Source: Strigamia acuminata (Eukaryota > Arthropoda > Chilopoda > Geophilomorpha > Linotaeniidae). From it: a stretch of DNA of 64,000 nucleotides. The first letter of the stretch is position 1. The number at the start of each line of letters is the position of its first letter. Of the stretch, positions 48,849 to 61,241 are shown one piece after another. Below the pieces are notes generated by a model. The model did not search any database. It saw nothing but the letters and a program-made list of their open reading frames with translations, and had not been told where the DNA came from. The DNA is taken from NCBI GenBank assembly GCA_949358305.1, contig OX442314.1, positions 63,745,369 to 63,809,368 of the forward strand. The letters are read 5' to 3'. A program made the translations under genes and the position numbers.

Positions 48849-50879
48849 ATCCACCATTCAAAGCTCAAGCTCAATCTCTTTCTGATTACACATGCAGAAA
48901 TTTCTAATTTACTTAATCAATAGACCTACTCGTACGTATGCACAACTTTTGCCAAAGGTCTTGCGGGGAAAACAACATTTACAATTACGAGCCGGGGTCC
49001 AGTAGAGATCAAGTATATAAAAGATGAATCCACTTGGGATGCGACATCTTGATGCGCGCTGGCTTCTTCGTCTTCGTCTTCTCCGTCCTTCCTTCTTTCC
49101 TTCCACCAAACAGGCAGGATAGGTCGTGGGCCTCGTGGCTCCGCGCATGCCCCGTGATCAAGGCTCAAATCGCATTGCGTTCCATTAAGCAAATGAATAT
49201 TCAATGGCCAAGTCAGTGGCACCCGGTGTTTATTATCATAGACAATTTAATTTGAGCCGTGGTCTGTGTAGTCAATCATTCGCCGGGCCTGTCAGCTCCT
49301 AATTGGATTTCGTAAAGGAGACTAACAATGTTAACGCAAGCCCACGCATGCGCAGATGAAGCATGGCACGCTCCAATTAATTGGCTTATTTCTGCAAAAT
49401 AATAAGACGTTAGCCATTAAGCAGCAATCAATCGCCATTATCTCTCGGATGCCATGAAAAATGTGCAGTGCTCTTAATGAAGTACAGCCACCGCTCAATT
49501 GTACTCAAACTGAAATAAAACAGACGAGCGCTCTATTATGGATTACTACATAATGCGGACACGCTCGGCTTTTCGTTTGCAACACCACGTTGCCCTCCTT
49601 TTCCTACTTAATGTCCGAGAGAGAGAGAGAGAGACAGATTGCTTTCTACATTAACAATACCAAAACAAAACCAACTCCTAACTCCTGTTGGTTGGCTTTT
49701 CCATTCGGGTTCGGCGGCCATCTTCAATTGCTGTGCCATCGAATCGATTCATGTAAGCTTGATGGACGGGAAACGACTTTGGTTTCTGTCTGCCGACCAC
49801 GGTGCTCTTTTGCGGACAATCACAATACGTATACGAATTAAAAGTGAAGAAATAATTGTATTTGATTTCGTATTAAAATGTTTGAATACAAAAAGACTGT
49901 TGATTTTATCCCAAATACATCAATGAAAAGTACATCAATGAAAAAGCACATTTGTAAATGGGCTGTAAAAGGGGTCAGAATGGTCAAGTCGAGATTAAAT
50001 CACCATCCAACAAGTTTCACCATTATCCCACATGTTCAACTCATCACCACCTGCTCCACAGCACAAAGTTAAAACGCACGCGTCCTTATCGCCAACAATA
50101 CAGTAACAGACAATTAGAAAAATCAGAAAAATTCTCTAAATAAGTAAAAAAAAGAGAGCGGACGAAACGCGTCTATTTTCTTGTCAAGAATGAATCCAAA
50201 CTCTTTAGCATCCAATTGACCCATTGTGTTGATCATCAATAGAACATCACAGGTACCGCGAAGCACGTCCTGTACGTGACATCACTCCGCTACACGGACA
50301 ATTCAAGTTGCTCATCACTTATTTACCATAACAGCGCATTATTTATTCAGCGAGAAATTTGATTGCGAATGATCCACTTCCCCGGATCAAGCTATTTGCT
50401 GCTCATTGCCCACAACCCCTGCATCATCTCTTATGTAAAGTAGAAGATAATGTGTACGGAGGGAGCAGTATCCATTTCCCATTCCACATCTTCGCTTATC
50501 TACACGAATAGACAACTTTTTCACTCTTTTTCACATTACTCATTCAAATCATTCGTTTTATTTATACGTAGAGAAAAAAAGTGCAGTATAAATGTGTATA
50601 ATTGCAGGATAGAAAAAAATGAGTGACATTCGGGACGAGGTTATACGGTTTAGTCGGCTAGATTGTAGCGATGACAAATTTTCCCATCCAGATAAGAACC
50701 CGCACGCGCGCGCGCTGCATGCGGCCGGCTCTCCATGCAGCTCTCTCTGGCAGATGTAGGATATGGCTAAGAGAAGGAGGGGAATACAGAGTACGAGTTG
50801 GTGCTGGCTGGTGATAGTTTGACGTTATCTCTGCTCACTATCGCAGCCAGGTTAGGCTTCCAATGTATCTTTTGTGGAA

Positions 50880-50906
50880 GAAAAGAAAGAAAGAAAGAAA
50901 GAAAAG
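50880..50906. repeat. (GAAA)n microsatellite
   Basis: About six tandem tetramers. Confidence 0.9.
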
Positions 50907-52599
50907 TGGAGTGCATTCCATGCGATGTTCACATTACTTTTAAGAGTTGAAAAGAATGAGGGGAAAAGTGTAAAAGTGTTTCTTTAGGCTATAAATCTCT
51001 CACGAGCTTGCAAAGCTTTTTAACAGGTCAATGTTGAGTGTAAACATTAAAAAAAATCCAATAACGGCCGAATGATGTTTGGCAACATTTTGAAAACGAC
51101 TCGTGTAGAAATAAGACGCGGCCGCCGCCGATTTTGAAACCCATCATAAAATTGCATCCATTTATGTTTCATTCAAATATTCATGTTGCAAGTTTGCAAC
51201 TTTTGTTGCAACTCGGGCTTTTTGTACCGATTCAGCTGTTTGCTCAGTCTCAATGTCTGTCAGTGCAGCAAGAGCAAGAGCAAAGCAGTTTGATAACTAG
51301 ATAACCAACAGTCTCGTGTCAATATCAAAGAAGCTTTTATGCAGAATCGTGAAACCGAGAGAGGCGGCGGGAGGCAAGGAAAAGGAAGGGGAGGGGCGAC
51401 CGTGCCGTGGCGCTGCCAGTGTTTTGGTTTATACAATAGAAGTGGGTAGATGAGTGGGATGCTTGGCACGCGCCGGCGGGAGATCGGGTAGTTCACCTTG
51501 TCTACGCAAAACATGGAAATGCAATTTTGAAAAAATCAAATATGCAAGAAGCCCCTCCTCGTCTCCGCTGCATTCATCCGAGGCAGAAGGAGTTTTACTT
51601 TAATGTAATCTTCTTCGCCTCACAATTACCGCTTTAGACACCAGGGCGGCTGGCCGACGTCACGTGGCCACGCGAGAGGATTTACAGCCTTTCGCAGCCT
51701 GCCTGGTGGCGGGAAAAAAAAGGGGTGCATACCAAATGTGCATGGACATAAGCGGATACGGCAAACGCGAAAGTAAAATCGCATCAAGCGGATCGTATTT
51801 CTGCAAAATGCTGCACATGTGCAAAATTCAATTACGCCGTGCCATTTGGGAGAAAGAGTGAAAAAAAGAAAGAAAGAAATTCAATAGTTGAAGTTATGTA
51901 TTAATAAATCTGTATCAACATAATGGGTTGCTTTTTTTTTTCTTTCTTTTTTTCCATCTCTTCTTCTTTTTCTTATTCCTCTCTTCTTTCGCGTTTGAAA
52001 TGAAATTCGAAGAGCAAGACATTTTTATTTATTTATTTAATGCGACACAGTCGTGTGTAAGTTCGCTTTTATCTCGTAAAAGTTCACTTTGTGGACTTGA
52101 AAAGAAAGTACTTCTTATGCGATACTCATCTATTTCTTTCATCTAATGATGGATAAAGACGTGAGACGGAAAAGCACTTTGCCTCTCTTCTTTTTTTTTC
52201 TTTTTCGCAAACGACCAGATACAAAGAAGGTGATGTGAAATAAAAAAAGAAAATAAAAAGAAAATGATAGCGCGACTCGTGCTTATTATTCAGAAAATAA
52301 CTCTAAAAGAAAGTAAAAAAATAAAAATAAAACAAAAGACCAACTCTTTATAGGAATTACGTGTGTGCAAAAAAAGAGGAGAAAAAAGGACAATAAGAAA
52401 TGAAAAATCCGTCAGGATCATCAAAACTTTGTTCAAATAGCGGTAAATTACAATTGAAATGTTGTACAAGTATGCGAGCAAAAAAGAGTAGTGGTAAGAT
52501 GCATTAAAGATGCACACATCACTTTGTGCATACGTATCCATTTTAGGACAGAAACAAAACAACGTTTGCATGCAAATGGTTCTCCTTTTCCACCCTCTC

Positions 52600-52629
52600 C
52601 ACTCACTCACTCACTCACTCACTCACTCT
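52600..52629. repeat. (ACTC)n microsatellite
   Basis: About seven tandem tetramers. Confidence 0.95.
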
Positions 52630-54449
52630 CGGGGTAAAAATTTAATTATTTTCTTTTTCATGCCAGAATAAAATATTCACGCCTCTTCCCTCGCAATTGG
52701 CCATAGAGTGATGGTGGAAAGCGGCCGACGTCACAACGAGCGCGGTCCGAAAATGTTGCGCTCTTGGCTGAAATCGGGTTAGGACAAACCCTGGGGGAAA
52801 TCTGGAGCCGCACTGAAAAGTCCACGTGGCCACCTCTTTTCAAATCAAGTTTGCTGCAGATCGCAATCCGAGCAATGAACGGAGATTTAGTCCTTCACTT
52901 ATTCACTCTGGCATCGGGCAAAATGGCTGCGATGCGATTGTCTCGGCTCTCGCTCGGGGTTAATTTCCCTGGACGCCTGTCTCGCCTCGTCCTGTCCAGC
53001 TCCCGCTCCCGTCCTGTCCTCGTATGCGTATGAGTTGCTGCCCGTGGCAACCAGCGGCGACCTCGGTCGAGCTGGATTAAACGCGACGCTTCATTAAGGC
53101 ACTTGAAAGCCGAGTGCACTGCGACACATGCACTTGAAACATTAATGAATGATGAAAAGGAAGTCGCATCCGGCGCGCTTGTCGCTTGCTTTGCTGCTCG
53201 ATTCTTACAAAGGCGCTTGTCACTTGAACGTCACCGAAAGAATAAATTGCAGGTTAAGAGGGGAAGCAAATTCCTCTCGATTTAAGTGAACTCGATATCA
53301 CGTGCACCCATTTTACGAATATCATGTTAAATGCATTTTCCTATTGATTCGACAAAGCGTACGCCTCAGAAAACAAAAATTTCATTCAACTGAAGGTTAG
53401 AACGCTAGAAAATTAATTCTACAAATGTGTGTAAGTTTTTGCCGCAATTAAGCGTCAAGTGAGGAATTTAGTCTACCAGCCACACCACGAGGGACTTTAG
53501 GCTGAAAAAGCATTTCAGAGTAGTTGAAACTGCTAAACAGCTAAAGTTGGAAGTGGGTGTCATTATTTTTTCACGCACTGAATCAGTTGCAACAAACTTG
53601 CATCCCACGAGTGCTGAGTACTTGCAGGAAAACACCCTTCAAGTGAAAATGAATTAAGTGACTTTCCAATGATTTTGGGGTCGGATCGGAGCCCCACGAG
53701 GTTTGCGCTGACAGCCACCAGCATCGACATCCGACGTTGGTGCTGTCAATTCCAGCAACCGATAAGCCATTGGAGGAAATGCCAACTTGGAATTATTTAA
53801 AATTCTTCTACGGTGTGATAGTTGCGGTAGAGTAGAGTGCCACCCACACTTGATCATCGCAAACGTTAAGTGTAATTTTATCTCCGGCCATGTTTTATGT
53901 ACGGCACCCTCTTCACTGATCATGATGATGGCACGCTTCGTACGAACACTACAACTCTTTATCTGGGAAAACCACGCAAAGGAAACAAAGTCATTAGGAG
54001 CTTTTTTTTTCTTTTTTTTGGGAGGTTTAGTAAAGTGCCACGTACGGGTAAAGGAAACCCATTTGTAACCAAACAACGCCTGGGAGAAGTAATGCAAATG
54101 CAAAGTATCAGAAGTAAAGTTTTAAAAAAAGTAAAAACAAAGTACGTATTTTTCGTTTTTATGGTGAAATTCAGAGATTCGGGAAAATTATTTGTAAACC
54201 GACGCTCTAATTCATAGTTCCATCCAACTTCGATTCCTCTCCTTATTTTTTAATACTGTGAAGAGAACGAGAAGTTCATGTAAAAAAGTGAATACCGGTA
54301 CGATTTATAATTTTTTTTTACGAATGTTGACCGCACATTTAGACAAAGATTAGCTCTCTCGTCTCGGCCGCTGGAACGATCCCTACTTCGGCCGCAACGA
54401 AGGCGGATCTCCGTCCAAATGTAACCTCACCATTCATTTTTTTATTTTT

Positions 54450-54490
54450 AAATTAATTCACAAATTAATTCACAAATTAATTCACAAATT
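54450..54490. repeat. 13-bp tandem repeat AATTAATTCACAA
   Basis: Three head-to-tail copies with a partial fourth. Confidence 0.9.
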
Positions 54491-57155
54491 AGGCACAAAA
54501 TAATTCTTTACTGAATGTTTTTATTGGTTTTACGGACAAGATTCGCGTTTGTTTTGTGTTTACAAATGGAATTTGCATTGTAGAGAATCTTCTACCTCAA
54601 TGCGCACATCTTGAAACACGATATTATACGTTAGAATAAATGACATTAACGGTGCAAATGTCGCACAAAAGACAAAACAAATGTGTTCTCACAAAAGGTC
54701 TTTCGATCTTTCACCATCATTAGTATTCAGTAATATGACTTTCTTTCGATCACAAATACACATGGCCTTTGATGAAATACACATTTGTTTTGTATTTTGT
54801 TTTATATTTGCACCAAATTACATCTGCAATTTACGAATTTTTTTTAATACCTACTTTTACGTACTTTTGTAAAGAGCGCTTATAATTCTATTTATAAAAT
54901 TAAACTTTCTTTCTTTTATTCCATTTTATTCCATATGTAACAGAGCATAAAATAAAAATTAGATTTTCAATCGTTGTTCTCATTTGCGTTGCAATAAATA
55001 GGCAACAAAATTGTCTAAGATATAACGTTCCACTGTGTTATTACATGTAAAAAAGTATGGATATTATAGTGATCTAATATAATGGCACTATATTCTGATG
55101 GCGACATTCATCAAAAGCGTGCTTCCAGCAAAAATGTGGGGACCTGTCATAAACCCACACACTTTCAAAGGAAATAGAAATACTGATGCGAAGGTCGCGA
55201 GTCGCTAGACAAATGACAACGAATTTTTTCACCTGCAGGTGGTCTGTGGTCGCACACGTGTGACAGCAAATAAAAATTCTCAATATTTTCCTTTTTTCTA
55301 TATCTAAGTTAGCATTTGATTAAAAAAAGTTCTTCTACTTTTTGTGAAGTAAAATGTGATTCACAGCTCATTTCTTAAGGTTCATCAGAAACAAAAAGAA
55401 ACACATAAATCAGCAGCAGCACATGGTCTTTAATGAACTCGTCAACTTAGGGGAGTAAGGTAACTTATCTTTTTTTCTTTTCTATTATGCATCGTGTACT
55501 TTTGAGCGGTACATGGCAAAGTTTTCTAGTTAAGTGAATGAGAAGAGTTCCTCCGCCACCTCCAGGAATTTTTCCTTAAAAGTCTTTCAAGATAGTCTGC
55601 AAGGATTTAAAAATTAATATTTTTATATATTACCGGTATTATGATTTTATTACTGTGTTACGGTATTATTAAAAGCTGAAAACAACATATTCTTAAAACA
55701 CGAATTATTTTTTGTATTTCTTTTCTTAAAAACTGATATTTTTATTAGTTTAAAGTCTTAATGAAATATTCTTTTCAATCGAGGTAAATTTTTCGACTTG
55801 ATATTTTGGTATTTCCCAGACTATGTATATTTATATATTCATTCCTCATGAATGAATACTAATTTAGTCAAAAGCAAAAAAAATGCACGTTTATTAACTA
55901 AAGTAATTAAACTTAATTACCTGTCTCATTTGCTTGCCATATTGAGTTACACTCTAAACTAAATTCTTAAAACATAAATTGTTGCAAATACTCGTGCTGC
56001 CATCTGTTGGTTTAAACAGCAATTGATTCATTTTTAAAAATCCAAAGAACAATACTGTAATAAATGCGAGTTTGTATACAATAAAAATAAAAATTTCCAA
56101 TTCACTTACCGCAGACGTTTGTCATTATGGTAGTCATTAACGCTAATTTCAAAAAGTAATAAATAAATGCGAAACTGAATTTTCGCAACAAATTTTGAGT
56201 TAAAATACAATTTTAAATTGCAACGATTATCAAAAATGACAAATATTTATTTCGACGTCTAAAAACGTGAATACAATACAACGTCCAATCATCCAGATTG
56301 CGAATCTCGCAGCTAAGGATATGGAGTCGTACAGTCGGGAGCACCGCACCCATCTTTTTAAGGGTTTGTATTTATAAACACCACGTCTATTTTAGCCCCA
56401 AAAATACCCCAAAATAAATTAAAATATACACTCTTTCTTCCTCCCTTATTTTAAATTGATTTCTACCCTTTTTTTTAGCCATTTCTGCAAATAAAAGTTT
56501 TTCTTACTTAAGGTGTTAAGTGTTTAGCAGCCTGTGTTTTAAGTTAGTGTGTAAAAACAACTTTAAAAAATGTTCTGGGCATGCTCAGTTGCATATCCAC
56601 ACTTAAGTACTTAACCAGTTAAGTACTTAAATTTCTTTTCTGATTCCCCTAAGTATTTTAAATTTCTAACAATTACTGATGAAGTTCTGATGTTGCAGGA
56701 TTCAAATCGATTCAATTGGATTCAAATTAAAGCAAGAAAGCACACATGCGTGATGATCACATTGGTAACAGTGTTTAGTTTTATTTAAAACAGGAAAGAT
56801 ACAAATGTAATTTTTTCCTCCCTTTACATCGAAATAAAATCATCCATTTACTAGTACATAATGGGTCACCAAAGTGATCTTGGCGACCAAACATGGCGTC
56901 ACCTCAAAACCCCTCCTTTTCGATACGACCTTTAAATGACAGTTTCAACAGTTCCCCTTCTCAGGGACACTCGTGTTCGGTTTCTACTTCTAGACTGCAT
57001 AATCCTTCTGAGGTCGTAGAAATTTGCGTCGTTTTTTTCCAATACCGCAACGCGTTGCTGCAAAATTAACACATTGCGTTATTCCTATAGAAAATATTGA
57101 TCTGTATGGTGATCGCCAGATGGCGACTGGCGATGCCCACCTGACAATGTCACTT

Positions 57156-58154
57156 TGTCGCGCTCAACTCGATCTGTCGCTGATACGTGGTATGAGTCAC
57201 TCTCTAATCTCGCAATACCGCTTTACTCAAGCGGTTACCCAAATAATGTGAAACGGCAAACAATGTAAAATGGTAAATATAATAAATGTATTTATTATAC
57301 GGGAATGTACAGGTAAAAGGGATAAAATATGTAAGGGAATAAAAAGGTAAAAGGTTGGGGTGTGTGAAGTTGGCGGGAAACTGGTCGAGGTCGTCCTTTG
57401 TTGGCGCTCTGGATCCAAGATGGCGTCCGCGTGGCAACGTGGTGTCGTCTTGGGCCGGCGTGGCAATGAATGGCGTCCTCGTCTCACGTTTCTCGTTCGG
57501 TCCTTCGGGCTCACGCTGGTCGGGCGCGAGTGAATGCCTAAAAGGTCTTACTTCTGGTCTGTTGTCTAGGTTTAGGGTTTTGTTTAGGTGTCCGGCGATC
57601 ACACAGCGGCGGACGCTTGGTGGTTCCCGGCGATACACACAGCGGCGGGAACGCTCGTCGTGGTTACTGCAATTTAGGCTTGTGCGACCGTTTGTCTGCA
57701 CAACTCGCTAAATTGGAGTAGGTTTACTATTTCCAGCTGGCTTGCTAAAATAGTGTGGTAATCTTGTTTCGCAGGTTACTCTGCGGAGGTTAACACAAAT
57801 CAATCGTACTCACGTTGAAAGTCCCTTGTCCTAGGTCACTCCTGAAGTCTTTGTACTTAGGCTTGATCGTTTTAGGACGTTTGGCTTTTACGTGTATCTT
57901 GGTTGATTTTTGTGTTGGTTCTGCCCGCTCAGTGCAAGGCGAATTCCTTTGCACAAAGCGGGGGGTGACAGGTGACTAAAGCCACCCAATAGTGGAGAAG
58001 ACGAATCTCCCCCACTCCCCCAGGGCAGACGCCCGTCCATTGACTGGATGTCAATGCTCTGAGGGAAGGGAGGCGCGCGTGCGACTCCCCTTCTTTACCC
58101 GTATGTAGGCCACGAGAGAAACTCTTCGTGCCCCACCCCAGTCGGGTCACCACA
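57156..58154 (-). repeat. 3' LTR of retrotransposon B (about 1.0 kb)
   Basis: The minus strand starts TGTGGTGACCC at 58154, directly after the polypurine tract, and is proposed to end ...GCGACA at 57156, by likeness to element A. A poly(A) signal AATAAA lies at 57296-57291. CAAGATGGCGTC (57416-57427) is shared with the LTR of A. The start is firm; the end at 57156 is less certain. Confidence 0.75.
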
Positions 58155-58156
58155 CG

Positions 58157-58166
58157 TCCCCCTCCC
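58157..58166 (-). other. Polypurine tract of retrotransposon B
   Basis: GGGAGGGGGA on the minus strand, two bases before the LTR start and about 28 bases after the third-ORF stop, as expected for the plus-strand priming site. Confidence 0.8.
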
Positions 58167-58193
58167 AGCTCTGACCGCCGGTGTTCGGAGCGA

Positions 58194-61100
58194 TCAATCC
58201 TTCTTGCTGGGACCCGACGCTGGATCCATCGCCTGGGCGAAACTCACTCCAGGGACGGGCGGCTCAGCGCCGGGCGGCACAACGCCGGGCGGCAAAACCA
58301 GATCTCCAACCAAGGCTGAAGACTGGTCGCGGGGGTCCTCGTGCTCGGAAATAAAGCACAATGCGTGGCCGCCGGCTGGCTCGTACGGGGCACGTCTCCT
58401 CTCATGCAGCCAAACCCGCGGAATGAACGCCGAAAACCCGGAATTGGTGTGCCGGATCGCGTTCGCCTCCGCGGCCGTTCGAGGCGCACGGTGGGCCCTC
58501 AGCAAACGCTGATGGAGGATCAAATCGGTGGTCTGGCGTACCTGGTTGTGCAACCAAACGAAAACCGATTTCCCCTTGTCTCTCTGAGCGAGGATGAATT
58601 TTCGCGTCTCTGTCGTCATCGACAGTTGAGAGAACTCGTCGCATAACTTCTCATAGTAGTTTGTCGGAGGCTTCGCCGCTTTCGCTGGCTTGGCGCTCTT
58701 CGAAACCACTGCCTGCTGGACAGTCTCTTCCCGCGCTTCTTGGGCTGCGGGAGGCGTCAGGCTCTGGCGAGCGGCGGACATCGTTGGCGGCGTCCGGCAC
58801 AGCAGGCGTCTGGGCTTACCCGCCGCATTTGATAGGACGGGTGTCTGTGGTGTCGCCGCTGGTGGCATCGGTGGCGGCGGCGGAGGTGGAGTTGGGGCTC
58901 CACGTGAAGCAGTCGAAGAGGCGGCGTCGCTCTCCATCGGCTCTTCACTCGTGACCATCATTGCGTGTGACTGCGCTGACGGTGTTGGCTCCCACGTGGT
59001 AACGGCGTGGCGGAAGGCCATGCTCCGCAACTTATACCCCTCCCATTCGGGGTTCACCACGTCCCGGGTCAGCTCGAAGCGAGTCATCGCCGGGTTGGGG
59101 AGAATGGCGCTCCATTCTCCAACGAGTGCGCGAGGTATCTGCACACCCTCTCTGTCTACTACGGACCAACAGGCCATCGCCTGTCGTCCGACCCCAAAGA
59201 GCGAGGGGGTCAATAACTGGACCATGATTTTCGTCAAAGCCAGCTGTAGACTGCGCCGATTTACAGGGTTGCTGCGATCAGGATCTGCAGCGAACGCGCG
59301 CGAGTGGTGCCGCATCATCGAAATCCCCCACTCGATGAAATGGCGCTGAGTGACGTCGGCGCCCTGCAGAGCAGCGGCGGCGGCCCTCGGGTCCTCCATC
59401 ACAAATGCGAAGGCCAAGAGCTCTTCGATCGACGGATTGGCTGCTTCTCGAGCCAGCCGTGCGTTTTCGTCACGCTGTTCATACCACATCGCGGTGCGGT
59501 CGTGTCTTGCCTTGCTCGGGTAATATTCTCCGAAGCGGGCGTTATGGCATTCCCGCGCAATGCTCTGGTGAACGGGCAACATCACCGAGTCGTCGACGGC
59601 CAAGTTCGGCGTAGTGCTCGAACCCGGCATCGGCGGCGGCGGCGGCGGCGGGGGCTGCGTCGGCGGCGGCAGCGGCTGTGTCGGCGGCGGCAGCGTCAGG
59701 GACTGCTGTGCTGGCAACGGTTGCGACGTTGATGACTGCGTCGGCAACAGCAACGTCAAAGACTGTTGTGTTGGCGGTGGCAGCGTCGCTTGCACTCCAG
59801 TCGGCGTGACTTGGAGTGCCGGAAGCTGGCTTACAGTACTCGTCGGTGGAACGACGGCCGTAGGCGCGTTTTCTACACGCGGTCGCGAATTGACATATTC
59901 GCTTAACCACCGTGCCACTTCGTGTGGAATCACGGTACCATGCTCGACGACGCCCATCTTGCGAGCGAACTGCATCGCGGGGTCGAAACGCGACAATTTC
60001 TTGCGTTTCATCTGAGTGATGATCTCGCGAAGGTCCCGCGTGTCTGGCGCTAGGACGCGACGCTCCCCGGAAGATCGGCCACTCGACTTCGATCGTGCCT
60101 CTCTCTCTTCCTTCGCTTCGATTGCTTTGAGAGCGTGTTCGGGAAGGGGAATTCCTCGCGCCTCGCAGCGAGCGAAATACCGCTCTTTGCGGTCTCGTTT
60201 CCGCTGCTCACGATGAGTTAGCGGATGTCTGCCGACACGGGGACGAGAGACTCGCTCTTCGTCACCCGAAATCCAGACTTCTCGAGTCTCTTTACCGTCT
60301 TTCATCTGACGGTTGACGAACACCCTTGGTCTGGTGTAATTCGCGGGGTCGCGCGGTGGCTGCGCTGACGTTCCCGCTCCATCGTTGACGGTCGAGTGCT
60401 GTTCGACGCACTGTTTCTTCGACCGTCCCGGGGAGCGCGATTCGCTGCCCCCGGTTCCCTTGGAGCGCTTGCGCTTCCTTGGGAAATTATATTTGGGGCC
60501 GAGAATTCCCAAATAGTGGAGTTGCCACATTTCAGCTTGTGACGTGAGAATCCCCATTCTCGGTCGCCACTGTGGCGTAACTTCTCCCTGCCGAATCTGC
60601 TCGCACCACAGATGTATATCGGCGGTGCTCATTCCGTCGTCTTGCAAAATCCGCTCTGCAACCGCCGGCGCAGTGTCGATTAGCTGCTGGCGGTAGTGTT
60701 GATACACTTCTTCGCGGGCCTCCTCGGTCTCGGCCGCTTGCCACGCGAACAACACATGCTCCTCCGCCGGCCTGCCGGAGTATTGGCTCGACAGGGCCGG
60801 GTGGAAGATTGGCGACTTCGGGTCATCGATGCGAGCGAGCTCTGCAGCGACGACGTTTCGCACCGACTCCGGGAACGCGTCCAGGAGTGTACAATCGTTA
60901 ACCCAACGCTTGGCGAGGGCGCGCGAAAATAATACGCGCAGGCGGTATGGCTTTGCATCTTCGCCAAAGCAACGGCGCAGAAAATCGGGCAGTACGCCTC
61001 GATAAATGCCCGCTCGCACTATGCATGCGGGGCTGAGCGCTCCCCACGTGTCTCGGAGCTCCATCTGCAATGATGGAAACAAAATAATTAATAAAATCGC

Positions 61101-61241
61101 CAATAACACGGAGATAAATAGGGGGTGGGCTCGAGGAACGTCGCTGAAACGTGCGACCGTTCGTCGAGTCCTATTCCTGTTCATTGATTCGTCCTTGTCA
61201 GGAAGAAAAGAGTCTTCTTGGCACATCTGGTTCACGTCCAA
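58194..61241 (-). CDS. Large third ORF of retrotransposon B, unrecognised (1015 codons; probable product 956 aa from 61064)
   Basis: It lies where retroviruses carry env, between integrase and the polypurine tract, but I see no signal peptide, furin site or C-terminal membrane anchor. The open frame starts at 61241, but a strong splice acceptor (pyrimidine-rich tract then TTGCAG, AG at 61066-61065) abuts an in-frame ATG at 61064. The only hydrophobic run (LLAILLIILF) is upstream of it and may be translation of the acceptor's pyrimidine tract. From 61064 the protein has an N-terminal globular region (MELRDTWGALSP onward), a basic NLS-like PRKRKRSKG near residue 200, a Pro/Gln-rich middle with repeated QQSLTL units and a poly-Pro run near residue 480, a second poly-Pro run near 730, and a C-terminal globular region (YYEKLCDEFSQLSM onward). 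Function unknown; accessory, structural or movement-related roles are all possible. Confidence 0.75.
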   Translation of the reverse strand: MDVNQMCQEDSFLPDKDESMNRNRTRRTVARFSDVPRAHPLFISVLLAILLIILFPSLQMELRDTWGALSPACIVRAGIYRGVLPDFLRRCFGEDAKPYRLRVLFSRALAKRWVNDCTLLDAFPESVRNVVAAELARIDDPKSPIFHPALSSQYSGRPAEEHVLFAWQAAETEEAREEVYQHYRQQLIDTAPAVAERILQDDGMSTADIHLWCEQIRQGEVTPQWRPRMGILTSQAEMWQLHYLGILGPKYNFPRKRKRSKGTGGSESRSPGRSKKQCVEQHSTVNDGAGTSAQPPRDPANYTRPRVFVNRQMKDGKETREVWISGDEERVSRPRVGRHPLTHREQRKRDRKERYFARCEARGIPLPEHALKAIEAKEEREARSKSSGRSSGERRVLAPDTRDLREIITQMKRKKLSRFDPAMQFARKMGVVEHGTVIPHEVARWLSEYVNSRPRVENAPTAVVPPTSTVSQLPALQVTPTGVQATLPPPTQQSLTLLLPTQSSTSQPLPAQQSLTLPPPTQPLPPPTQPPPPPPPPMPGSSTTPNLAVDDSVMLPVHQSIARECHNARFGEYYPSKARHDRTAMWYEQRDENARLAREAANPSIEELLAFAFVMEDPRAAAAALQGADVTQRHFIEWGISMMRHHSRAFAADPDRSNPVNRRSLQLALTKIMVQLLTPSLFGVGRQAMACWSVVDREGVQIPRALVGEWSAILPNPAMTRFELTRDVVNPEWEGYKLRSMAFRHAVTTWEPTPSAQSHAMMVTSEEPMESDAASSTASRGAPTPPPPPPPMPPAATPQTPVLSNAAGKPRRLLCRTPPTMSAARQSLTPPAAQEAREETVQQAVVSKSAKPAKAAKPPTNYYEKLCDEFSQLSMTTETRKFILAQRDKGKSVFVWLHNQVRQTTDLILHQRLLRAHRAPRTAAEANAIRHTNSGFSAFIPRVWLHERRRAPYEPAGGHALCFISEHEDPRDQSSALVGDLVLPPGVVPPGAEPPVPGVSFAQAMDPASGPSKKD
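61065..61066 (-). promoter_or_regulatory. Candidate splice acceptor for the third ORF
   Basis: On the minus strand, TTTTGTTTCCATCATTGCAG ends at 61065 and the next base begins ATGGAGCTCCG in the third-ORF frame. A matching donor would lie in the 5' leader or gag, outside the window. Confidence 0.55.

Larger units (their letters stand above)
44331..57155. other. Gene-poor interval downstream of the TLX-class gene
   Basis: About 12.8 kb. The TLX 3' UTR probably ends near AATAAA at 44733 or 44368. The rest is AT-rich with simple repeats and no supported gene. CTCF-like matches lie at 47018-47031, 55997-56010 and 57113-57126. ORFs here, including the 149-codon frame at 53654-54103 (minus), lack recognisable domains. 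Confidence 0.55.

Noticed and set aside
53654-54103. 149-codon open frame on the minus strand
   Set aside because: No recognisable domain, contains a poly-Lys run from a T tract, and has no splice or neighbour support.
55040-55062. Resemblance of TGTAAAAAAGTATGGA to the miR-1 mature sequence
   Set aside because: Too many mismatches and no foldback arm nearby.
56321-56363. ATG with 14 codons (MESYSREHRTHLFK) followed by GTTTGT, possibly a first exon
   Set aside because: Too short, the donor is weak, and no following exon could be found before the retrotransposon at 57156.
57156-58154. Interpretation of this LTR as a plus-strand 5' LTR
   Set aside because: No TGG-type primer site follows it on the plus strand, whereas a polypurine tract precedes it on the minus strand and all ORFs are on the minus strand.
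58690-59349. 219-codon plus-strand frame opposite the third ORF
   Set aside because: Antisense shadow of a GC-rich coding region with Gly/Val bias.
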